A stretch of DNA of 19,161 bases, taken from contig JAWOIB010000139.1 in the NCBI GenBank assembly GCA_046484845.1, positions 1-19,161 of the forward strand. The letters run 5' to 3'. The notes beneath the pieces are model-generated. The model saw only the letters and a list, made by a program, of their open reading frames with translations, was not told the DNA's origin and did no database searches. Origin of the DNA: DSBX01 sp046484845 (lineage in GTDB: Bacteria; Hydrothermota; Tepidihabitantia; Tepidihabitantales; Tepidihabitantaceae). Of this stretch, positions 7,506-13,920 are shown piece by piece. The first letter of the stretch is position 1, and each line of letters opens with the position of its first letter. A program made the translations under genes and the position numbers.

Positions 7506-7530
7506 GAACCTGCGAGGAAAGGAGCAAACC

Positions 7531-9702
7531 ATGTCGCGCAGAGTCATCGCCATCATGTTCGCGCTGCTGCTGGGCAGCACGGCGCCGGGTACGGACACCA
7601 TCGACACCGGCGTGTCCGCCGGCTTCGCCGGCCGGGTGCTGGACGCCCGCACCCGACGGCCTGTTCCCGACGCCGACGTCACAATCACCTTCGCCGAGAG
7701 CGTCACGACCGACGCCGAGGGCCGGTTCACGGTCGCGGCCGGCCCTGGCCCGCTGACCATCCGCATCACCCGCATCGGGTACCGCGCGCGTATCTGGACC
7801 GGGGTCTTCCCCGGCGGGGTCACTGAGTTCCTGCTGCTGCCCGAACTCATCCTGCTCGACGGAGTAACGGTCACCGCCGGCCGGATGCCGCTGCCCGAGG
7901 CCGCCTCCGGCCCGGTCACCATCGTCGAACTCGACGGCCGGCAGGCTGCCGGGACGGCCGACCTGATCGGGCTCCTGCGGCTGGCGCCGGGCGTCACCGG
8001 GCAGGACTACGTCAACTACAGCTCACTCTCCCTGCGCGGCACCGGCATCGAACACACCCTGCTCGCGCTCGACGGCATCCGGCTCAACTCGTCCCAGAGC
8101 GGCACCTTTGACCTGACCACCCTGCCGTCGGGCATCGCCCGCCGGGCAGAAATCGCCCGGGGCGGCGGCTCCGCGCTCTACGGCTCCAGCCCGGTCGGCG
8201 GGACGGTCAATCTCATCACCGCGGAGCCGGAACGGCTGGCTGCCCGCCTGCGCACCGGGGTCGGCGCGTTCGGCCGCCGTTACTTGGCGGCGACACACGA
8301 GAACCGGCGGGCGCCGCTCGGCTACCTCGTCGGGGTCGCGGCCGACGCCGCGGCCAACAACTACCCCTGGCTCGACGACTCCGGTCGGGTGCGGGAGATG
8401 GCCAACGCCGACCGCGAGGCGGTCGGGCTGTTCGCCAAGGGTTCCTGGCGCGAGGGCGGGCACCGCTTCAACCTGTTCGGCAGTTGGGGCGCGACCGGAC
8501 GCGGCGTGCCCGGTCCACGCGACTGGCCGTCGGACTCCGCCCGGCGCGACGACCGGCAGGGGCTCGCCTACCTCCGGCACACCTTCGAACCGGACGAACG
8601 GCTGCTGCTCGACAGCCGGCTGAGTGCGGGACGGTCATGGCAGCATTACCGCGACCCGGCGGGATTCGCACCGGCGAGCGACACCCACGCGCTCGCCACC
8701 GCGGGCGGCAAGGTTGACGCAACCTGGACCCCGCGACACTGGCTGGCGCTGATGGCCGCGGCTGAGCTGGACCAGGACCGGCTGGTCAGTTCCGCGGTCG
8801 GCAACGCCTCCAGGTCCGATATCGCCGGCGTCGGCCAGGCCCGCCTCACCTGGCAGGGACTGGCTGTCCAGCCCTCGCTGCGCGTCGAGCGCCTGCGCCG
8901 GGAACTGCGGACCGACGGCGCCTCGCACCGGACCACCACCGACGTCACCAGCCCCAGGGCGACGCTCTCCTGGCACGGCCCGCTGCCGGTCGCGGCCTGG
9001 GCCTCGTACGGCCGCTCCTTCCGCGCCCCGACCTTCAACGAGCTGTTCTGGCCCGAAGATGCTTGGACCCGGGGCAACCCGGCGCTCGAACCGGAATGGG
9101 CGACCGGGTACGAACTCGGGCTCAAGTCGGCGGGCAGCGCTTCATCCTGGTCCCGGGCAGCGTACCGCGCCAGCCTCGGCTGGTACCACAACACGCTCAC
9201 CAACCTCATCCAGTGGCAGCCCGACGACTCCTTCCGCTGGCGGCCGGTCAATGTCACGCGCGCGGACATCGCCGGGGTCGAGGCGGAAGCCGCGTTCGAG
9301 TTCGGACGGGTCGGCTTCGCCGGCAACCTGAACTGGTCGCGGGCGCGGGCGGCAGGCCGGCGACTGCTCTACCGGCCGGAGCTGACCGCCCGGGCCGCGG
9401 TTTGGGCCGGCGCGCAGCTGGGTCGCTTCGACACCCGGCTCGACCTGGCCGCAGACATCTCCGGCGACCGGCTCACCGATGCCGCCTTCCCGGATACCCT
9501 GCCCGGCGCGATACCGGGCTACGCACTCCTGGACCTCGGGCTTCTCTTCGGCTATGAACCCGGCCCGGTCCGCTTCTCGCTTTCCACCGGGGTCCGCAAC
9601 CTTGCCGACCGCCGGGTCGAAACGGTGCGTGATTACCCGCTCCCCGGCCGGAGCTGGTATGCGGAACTGGAGCTGACGCTCCCGGGAAGTTATCGGCGGT
9701 AA
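7531..9702 (+). CDS. btuB: TonB-dependent outer-membrane receptor, BtuB-like (vitamin B12 uptake)
   Basis: This 723-residue outer-membrane receptor would import cobalamin or a corrinoid using energy from the TonB system. A signal peptide (1-20) precedes a carboxypeptidase-regulatory-like domain (about 31-105). A TonB-box-like stretch (VTVTAGR, about 112-118) leads into the plug domain (about 120-232, with the classic GGGSALYGSSPVGGTVNLIT ending) and then a beta-barrel to the C-terminus. The barrel has the RAPTFNELFWP and NPALEPE motifs typical of BtuB/CirA receptors. ATG 7531 is chosen because the frame upstream runs through the riboswitch, and GGAAAGGAG lies just before this ATG. Specificity for B12 rests mainly on the cobalamin riboswitch. 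The last strand ends in Tyr-Arg-Arg after LTLPGS instead of the usual terminal aromatic residue. No B12 ABC-transporter genes follow; the next gene is convergent. Confidence 0.9.
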   Translation: MSRRVIAIMFALLLGSTAPGTDTIDTGVSAGFAGRVLDARTRRPVPDADVTITFAESVTTDAEGRFTVAAGPGPLTIRITRIGYRARIWTGVFPGGVTEFLLLPELILLDGVTVTAGRMPLPEAASGPVTIVELDGRQAAGTADLIGLLRLAPGVTGQDYVNYSSLSLRGTGIEHTLLALDGIRLNSSQSGTFDLTTLPSGIARRAEIARGGGSALYGSSPVGGTVNLITAEPERLAARLRTGVGAFGRRYLAATHENRRAPLGYLVGVAADAAANNYPWLDDSGRVREMANADREAVGLFAKGSWREGGHRFNLFGSWGATGRGVPGPRDWPSDSARRDDRQGLAYLRHTFEPDERLLLDSRLSAGRSWQHYRDPAGFAPASDTHALATAGGKVDATWTPRHWLALMAAAELDQDRLVSSAVGNASRSDIAGVGQARLTWQGLAVQPSLRVERLRRELRTDGASHRTTTDVTSPRATLSWHGPLPVAAWASYGRSFRAPTFNELFWPEDAWTRGNPALEPEWATGYELGLKSAGSASSWSRAAYRASLGWYHNTLTNLIQWQPDDSFRWRPVNVTRADIAGVEAEAAFEFGRVGFAGNLNWSRARAAGRRLLYRPELTARAAVWAGAQLGRFDTRLDLAADISGDRLTDAAFPDTLPGAIPGYALLDLGLLFGYEPGPVRFSLSTGVRNLADRRVETVRDYPLPGRSWYAELELTLPGSYRR

Positions 9703-9728
9703 CGACGGCTGGCCTGCGCGAAGCAGGG

Positions 9729-11027
9729 TCAGGGAGCGAAACTGGTTTCGCTGGAATCCGGGGCCGGGACCGGCCTCAGCACCTGTTCGATCTCCGCCCG
9801 CAGCCGGTCGCGCAGCGCGTCGAACTCGGCGCGGTAGGCCTGGGCCACCGGCTCCGCCCGGGGCGGAATCAGCTTCAGCGGATTAACCGGGTTGCCGCCC
9901 TGCCGGGTCTCGAAATGCAGGTGCGGACCGGTTGCGTCCCCGGTCATCCCGACGTACCCGATGGTCCGTCCCTGACGGACCGTGACCCCGCTCCTGATGC
10001 CGCCTCCGAACCGGGAGAGATGCCCGTACCGGGTGAGCAGCCCGCCGGCATGCCGGATTTCAACCAGGTTGCCGTACCCGCCCCGCCGGCCGGCGAAAGT
10101 GACCGTCCCGTCCGCGACGGCGCTGACCGGGGTGCCGGTCGGCGCGCCGTAGTCCACGCCGTGGTGCTGGCGATACACCCGGTGAATGGGATGGAACCGG
10201 CGCCCGAAATGCGAAGTCACCTTGCTGAACTCCAGCGGCGAGCGGAGCACCGTCCGGCGCAGGGACTGGCCCTTGTCGTTGTAGTAATCCCAGCGCCCGC
10301 GCGGGTTGCGGTAGTAGAACCCCCAGGTGTTGGCATTGCGGCCCCGGTAGTGCGCAGCATGGACCCGGCCGTACCGGTAGAACCGGTCCCCGATGCTGAG
10401 CTTCTCGACCACCAGCGCGAAACTGTCGCCGTCGTGCGACTCGGAGAAGAAGTCGATGTCGTAGCGCAGGATGTCGGTGAATGTCATCACCAGCGCGGCG
10501 CCCTCGCCCATGTTGACCAGCGAATGCCAGATGGACTCCCGGACGATGCCGGTGACGACACAGCGGGTCGTGTCCACCGCCGCCTCGCTGCGTTCCGCGA
10601 CCACCCCGGCCGAGTCGAACCTGACCTCGTACCCGGTCATCAGGTCCTTGTGCCAGGTCAGGCCCTCGAGTTCCAGCCCGCGGTAGCGGAGGGTAACCGA
10701 GTCGGTCGACCGGAGCGTGCGGAAATTGAAGTCGGTCCGCCGGAGCGCCGCGGCCGCCTGCTCCGCCCGGACCGGCGACACGCCCAGCCGGCCGAGCATG
10801 GTGTGGAAGAGCTCGCCCTGGCGCATCACGTCGCCACCGAAGTAGAGCGAGTCCGGGCAGGGCAGTTCCGGGCCGCAGGGATGCCGGGGCGACCGGTACG
10901 CCAGCCTGATGATGAGCAGGGCCACCGCCAACCCGGCCAGCACCGCCAGCACCGTCACAGTCGGAGAAGCGAACCCGCGGCGGCGGGCAGTCGGCGGAAC
11001 AGCCGGGCCGGGAACCGGGCCCGGCAA
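9729..11027 (-). CDS. Membrane-anchored M23 (LytM) murein endopeptidase, copy 2 of the duplicated cassette
   Basis: This 432-residue protein has one N-terminal membrane anchor (about 23-44). An OapA/Csd3-like region (about 65-260) follows, as in MepM/YebA-type endopeptidases, and then a LytM M23 zinc-peptidase domain (about 270-385). The zinc and catalytic residues are present: H288-x-x-x-D292, H336, and H369-Leu-H371 in GPHLHFE. Expected activity is cleavage of peptide cross-links in peptidoglycan in the periplasm, after which new wall can be inserted. The start is a TTG directly abutting the TGA of the SNase gene (TGATTG), with GGAG 6 nt upstream, so it is coupled to that gene. A later GTG start would lie at the edge of the membrane segment. 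It is paralogous to the M23 gene at 11857-13095 and is convergent with btuB (26-bp gap). Confidence 0.88.
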   Translation of the reverse strand: MPGPVPGPAVPPTARRRGFASPTVTVLAVLAGLAVALLIIRLAYRSPRHPCGPELPCPDSLYFGGDVMRQGELFHTMLGRLGVSPVRAEQAAAALRRTDFNFRTLRSTDSVTLRYRGLELEGLTWHKDLMTGYEVRFDSAGVVAERSEAAVDTTRCVVTGIVRESIWHSLVNMGEGAALVMTFTDILRYDIDFFSESHDGDSFALVVEKLSIGDRFYRYGRVHAAHYRGRNANTWGFYYRNPRGRWDYYNDKGQSLRRTVLRSPLEFSKVTSHFGRRFHPIHRVYRQHHGVDYGAPTGTPVSAVADGTVTFAGRRGGYGNLVEIRHAGGLLTRYGHLSRFGGGIRSGVTVRQGRTIGYVGMTGDATGPHLHFETRQGGNPVNPLKLIPPRAEPVAQAYRAEFDALRDRLRAEIEQVLRPVPAPDSSETSFAP

Positions 11028-11825
11028 TCAGTTCTCCGCGCCTGCGGCCGGGCCCAGCACCTCGACCTGCCCCGGGTCGGAGATGATGATCTCGGGCGCG
11101 CCACGGTACTCCTTGATGATACCGGTCACCCGTACCCGCTTGCCCAGGTAGTAGTCTTTCGCGTCCGTCGGGAACCTGGGAAGGTCGTTGACGAATATCG
11201 CACAGACGAAGGTGTTGCGGTAGTCCTCGTGGAAGTTGAGGAACAGCACCCGCTCCGACTGATAGGTACGGATGATGTCACCCTCGACCACCGCCGCCTT
11301 GCCGATGTAGTCCGCCGCGTCCACCCAGGATATCACCCCGGAGTCGTCCGGGTTGTCCCGCCTGAGCCGCTCCCGGATGAGTTCGAGGCTGGGCGGGGTA
11401 TAGACGTTGAACGCCCAGAGCCCGCGGCCGCTGCGCGCGGCCTGCTCCTCCACCACCTTGAGCGTGTCCTCGTACTTCAAGCCTTCCTGGTAGAGCCGGA
11501 CCGGCGCGTACCCCCGGTCCACCAGCAGCAGGTTGACGTTGGTATCCCCGACCCAGACCCAGCGGAGCAGCCGGCCGAAATGGTCGGTGTTGGAGCGGTC
11601 CGCCTCGAGCCGGACCGTCCGGCCCAGCACGTACATCTCGAGCATCTCGCCCGCGACGTCGCCCCCGGCCTCGTAGCTCTCCGCCGCGTCAATCCCGAGC
11701 AGGCGGACGTTGTCGCCGTCCTCGGTGAGGAAGGTGTCGCCGTCGTGGACCTTGACCACCCGGGTGACCTCGTCCGCGGCCGCGAGTCCGCAAAGCAGGC
11801 CGCAGAGCGCGATAACTCTCAGCAT
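11028..11825 (-). CDS. Exported staphylococcal-nuclease-like (SNase) protein with C-terminal OB-fold domain, active-site-intact copy
   Basis: This 265-residue protein has a signal peptide (1-17), an SNase/thermonuclease domain (about 19-145) and an OB-fold-like domain (about 165-257, ending PEIIISDPGQVEVL). The catalytic set of staphylococcal nuclease can be aligned: D30 in the DGDT motif, R41, D46, E49 (LLGIDAAE) and R85 (HFGR). Only the Thr calcium ligand is Ala. It is therefore expected to be a calcium-dependent nuclease acting outside the cytoplasm on DNA or RNA; the OB domain may hold the nucleic acid. Start ATG 11825 is supported by the signal peptide and by a promoter whose -10 box lies exactly 7 nt upstream. 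There is no SD, so the mRNA may be leaderless. It is followed immediately by an M23 gene, and its paralogue is at 13104-13877. Confidence 0.87.
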   Translation of the reverse strand: MLRVIALCGLLCGLAAADEVTRVVKVHDGDTFLTEDGDNVRLLGIDAAESYEAGGDVAGEMLEMYVLGRTVRLEADRSNTDHFGRLLRWVWVGDTNVNLLLVDRGYAPVRLYQEGLKYEDTLKVVEEQAARSGRGLWAFNVYTPPSLELIRERLRRDNPDDSGVISWVDAADYIGKAAVVEGDIIRTYQSERVLFLNFHEDYRNTFVCAIFVNDLPRFPTDAKDYYLGKRVRVTGIIKEYRGAPEIIISDPGQVEVLGPAAGAEN

Positions 11826-11832
11826 CCGGTCA

Positions 11833-11860
11833 ATTCTACCCCGCCCTGCCCGCGGTTCAA
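11833..11860 (-). promoter_or_regulatory. Promoter giving a leaderless mRNA for the second SNase gene
   Basis: On the minus strand TTGAAC (11860-11855), a 16-nt spacer and TAGAAT (11838-11833) are followed by 7 nt and then ATG 11825. Transcription would start at or within a base of the start codon. The -35 box contains the TGA stop of the upstream M23 gene. The same arrangement precedes the paralogous SNase gene. Confidence 0.65.
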
Positions 11861-13095
11861 CGTCCAATCGCCGCCTCGGCCGGCACCGCCCGGCAGTGCG
11901 CCACGTACCGCTCGAACTCCGCCCGGTCTTCCGCTGCGACCTCGCGTTGCCCGCTGGGCAGTGCATCGAGCGGATCCACCGGCCGGTCCTGGCGGCGCGT
12001 CTCGAAATGGAGGTGCGCGCCCGAAGAGAAGCCGCTGGAACCGACGTACCCAATAGTGTCGCCCTGCGCGACCGCGGCCCCGGCCCTGATGCCTGCCGCA
12101 TAACGGCCGAGGTGCGCGTACCGGGTGGTCAGCCCGGTCCGGGGGTGCTCGATGTCCACCACCCGGCCGTACCCGCGCCGGGCTCGCGCCCGGCTGACAA
12201 CCCCGGCCGCCACCGCCCGCACCGGCGTGCCGTGCGGGGCCTCGTAATCGAGGCCGTTGTGCTGAACCCGACGTCGGGCCAGCGGGTGCAGGCGCGGCCC
12301 GAAGTCCGAGGTCCGGCGCGCCCCCGGAATCGGCGGGTAATCGAGCACCCGGGCCAGCGAGCGGCCATCCGCGTCGCAGTAGAACGTCAGCCCGTCCGGC
12401 CGGGCGTGGTGGAACGCCTCGACCGCCGCCGCCCCGCGGTACCTGAGCGCGTGGACCTGGCCGAACCCGTAACTGCTGTCCCCGACCGCCAGCCGCTCGA
12501 CGACCAGCCGGAACGAATCGCCCGGCTGCATGTCCCGCAGGCGGGGCAGGCGGTGCCGGAGGATGCAGGTGTAGGCCGCGGCCAACCGGTCGTTCGCCCC
12601 GGCGTCGAGCAGCGACTGCCAGAGCGAACCACGCACCACCCCGGCCAGCGCCACCACCGTGGTCTCGACCGGCGCCATCACCCGTTCCACGACCGCCCCG
12701 CCCCCGGCCCAGCGCACCTCGTAATGCGTGGCCAGGTCAACCTGGTAGCGCAGGCTGATCGGCACTGAGTCCACGGACAACAGCGTGACCGAGTCGCCCG
12801 GCATCAACCGCTGGAAATCGAAATCGGTCCCGGCCAGCGCCGCCTCGGCCGCCCGCGCCGCTTCCGGCGGCAGCCCGAGCCCGGCCAGCACCAGCGCCAG
12901 GTTCTCGCCCGGCCGCAGGGCCCGGCCGGTGAACTCGCCCGCAGGCGCAGTGTCCGGCGCCGGCTCCGCGACCGCCGGTTCGGCCGGCGCCGGGCCGACC
13001 CGGGAACAGAGCAGGCCGATGACCCCGACCGCGAGCGCAACCGGCAACAGCAGGATGGAAAGCCGGCGGCGGCGGTATCGGCGGGGATGCGCCAC
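11857..13095 (-). CDS. Membrane-anchored M23 (LytM) murein endopeptidase, copy 1 of the duplicated cassette
   Basis: This protein of about 412 residues has a basic N-terminus and a membrane anchor (about 11-31), then a Pro/Ala-rich linker (35-55). An OapA/Csd3-like region (about 56-260, with GRALRPGENLALVLAGLGL) and a LytM domain (about 262-378) follow. The zinc and catalytic residues are H279-x-x-x-D283, H328, and H361-Leu-H363 in GAHLHFE. Predicted role: periplasmic endopeptidase cleaving peptidoglycan cross-links. It shares domain order and many blocks with the M23 gene at 9729-11027 (for example SFxLVVExLxxGD, GYVG, HLHFETR). The start is uncertain: GTG 13095, 8 nt after the SNase stop, best fits the membrane anchor but has no clear SD. 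The frame continues upstream only as overlap with the SNase gene. Confidence 0.85.
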   Translation of the reverse strand: MAHPRRYRRRRLSILLLPVALAVGVIGLLCSRVGPAPAEPAVAEPAPDTAPAGEFTGRALRPGENLALVLAGLGLPPEAARAAEAALAGTDFDFQRLMPGDSVTLLSVDSVPISLRYQVDLATHYEVRWAGGGAVVERVMAPVETTVVALAGVVRGSLWQSLLDAGANDRLAAAYTCILRHRLPRLRDMQPGDSFRLVVERLAVGDSSYGFGQVHALRYRGAAAVEAFHHARPDGLTFYCDADGRSLARVLDYPPIPGARRTSDFGPRLHPLARRRVQHNGLDYEAPHGTPVRAVAAGVVSRARARRGYGRVVDIEHPRTGLTTRYAHLGRYAAGIRAGAAVAQGDTIGYVGSSGFSSGAHLHFETRRQDRPVDPLDALPSGQREVAAEDRAEFERYVAHCRAVPAEAAIGR

Positions 13096-13103
13096 CGCGG
13101 CCG

Positions 13104-13877
13104 CTACTCGATGACCTCGATCTGCCCCGGATCGTTGACGACTATCTGGGGCGCGCCCTGGTACTCGCGGACCAGCCCGGTCACGCGGATGACCCGCTTT
13201 TTGTAGTAGTCCTCCGGGTGGGGCGGGAACTTGCCGATGTCGCCCGGGAAAATCACCGCCTTGAAGTACCGGCGGTAGTCCTGGTGAAAGTTCATGATGA
13301 ACACCCGGTCGGTGCGGTAGGTCGCAACCACCGTGCCCACCACCCGGACGATGCGGCCGTAGTATCGGTCCGCCCGGTCGTAGCTCACCGTCTCCAGCCA
13401 CGGGTCCGCGGCCGAGGTGTCCGCCAGCCCGGGCTCGCGGCCGGCGTACCGGGGCGGCGGGAAGATCCCGAACGGCCAGAGCCCCTTCTCGACCCGGGCC
13501 GAACTGCGCTCGAGAATGCCCAACGTGTCGTGGTACCGGCCGCTGTCCGCCGGCGCCAGCGCCGCGTAGCCCTTGCGCACCATCATCTCGTTGACGAAGG
13601 TATCGCCCGCGAACACGTGGCGCAGCAGCCAGCCCTCCGCGTCCGCGTCCGGCCCTTCCACTTCGAGCCTGAGCGGCCGGCCGGTCACGAACTTCTCGAG
13701 CACGTCCCGGCAGATGTCCCCGCCCGGCTCGTAGACCCGGGGTGTCTCGACGCCCAGCAATCGCACCCGCAGCCCGTCGTCGGTCAGGAACGAGCGGCCG
13801 TCGATGACCGCGGTCGCCCGCGTCGCGGGCGCGGCCGCGGCCAGCAGCAACAAGAGGAAGATGACCGGTCGGCTCAC
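13104..13877 (-). CDS. Exported SNase-like protein with C-terminal OB-fold domain, active-site-degenerate copy
   Basis: This 257-residue protein has a signal peptide (about 1-19), an SNase-fold domain (about 22-140) and an OB-fold-like domain (about 165-256, ending PQIVVNDPGQIEVIE). It aligns along its length with the SNase gene at 11028-11825. Key residues are changed: DGDT is DGRS (R28 replaces a calcium-binding Asp), D40 is E44, E43 is R47, and R87 is W83. R39 and T45 remain. It probably no longer hydrolyses nucleic acid and may bind it or act as a partner. GTG 13877 is chosen because a promoter -10 box ends 7 nt before it. A TTG at 13913 lies upstream but would add residues before the signal peptide and sits within the -35 box. 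Stop TAG 13104 is 8 nt from the following M23 start. Confidence 0.82.
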   Translation of the reverse strand: MSRPVIFLLLLLAAAAPATRATAVIDGRSFLTDDGLRVRLLGVETPRVYEPGGDICRDVLEKFVTGRPLRLEVEGPDADAEGWLLRHVFAGDTFVNEMMVRKGYAALAPADSGRYHDTLGILERSSARVEKGLWPFGIFPPPRYAGREPGLADTSAADPWLETVSYDRADRYYGRIVRVVGTVVATYRTDRVFIMNFHQDYRRYFKAVIFPGDIGKFPPHPEDYYKKRVIRVTGLVREYQGAPQIVVNDPGQIEVIE

Positions 13878-13884
13878 GAGCAAG

Positions 13885-13913
13885 ATTCTAGCCGAGCCCG
13901 GGGCGGGGTTCAA
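13885..13913 (-). promoter_or_regulatory. Promoter giving a leaderless mRNA for the first SNase gene
   Basis: On the minus strand TTGAAC (13913-13908), a 17-nt spacer and TAGAAT (13890-13885) are followed by 7 nt and then GTG 13877. No SD precedes the start. It lies in the 43-nt gap after the PHP-protein gene, so the nuclease-peptidase cassette need not depend on read-through from that gene. Confidence 0.65.
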
Positions 13914-13920
13914 GCCCGGC

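Larger units (their letters stand above)
7015..7530. other. 516-bp divergent intergenic control region
   Basis: From left to right: SD of the 981-residue gene (about 7020-7026, minus strand), structured minus-strand leader (hairpin 7082-7121), minus promoter (7167-7197), GC dyad (7199-7231), plus promoter (7243-7270), cobalamin riboswitch (7275-7505) and the SD of btuB (about 7516-7524). No short gene is seen in it. The open frame that starts at 7189 and joins btuB runs across the riboswitch and is not real upstream of 7531. Confidence 0.8.
9729..13913 (-). repeat. Tandem duplication of an SNase-OB / M23 gene pair
   Basis: Two consecutive units each hold a promoter (TTGAAC...TAGAAT), an exported SNase-OB gene and a membrane-anchored M23 gene, in the same order and strand (unit 1: 13913-11857; unit 2: 11860-9729). 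The encoded proteins align along their length within each class. At the DNA level the copies have diverged strongly, so the duplication is old. Confidence 0.8.

Noticed and set aside
7189..7530. N-terminal extension of the TonB receptor by 114 codons
   Set aside because: It runs through the cobalamin riboswitch. The signal peptide and a strong SD mark ATG 7531 as the start.
9703..9728. Possible bidirectional terminator between btuB and the M23 gene
   Set aside because: Only a 5-bp stem (CCTGC/GCAGG) with a GCGAA loop and no T-run on either side. Too weak to call.
9915..12056. A plus-strand open frame of 713 codons opposite the M23 and SNase genes
   Set aside because: Same composition effect: it is antisense to well-supported genes and has no recognisable domain or ribosome-binding site.
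11826..12101. Upstream extension of the second SNase frame
   Set aside because: It overlaps the M23 gene. The signal peptide begins at ATG 11825 and the promoter lies between.
13096..13401. Upstream extension of the first M23 frame
   Set aside because: It overlaps the SNase coding region in another frame and gives a low-complexity sequence. The membrane anchor begins just after GTG 13095.
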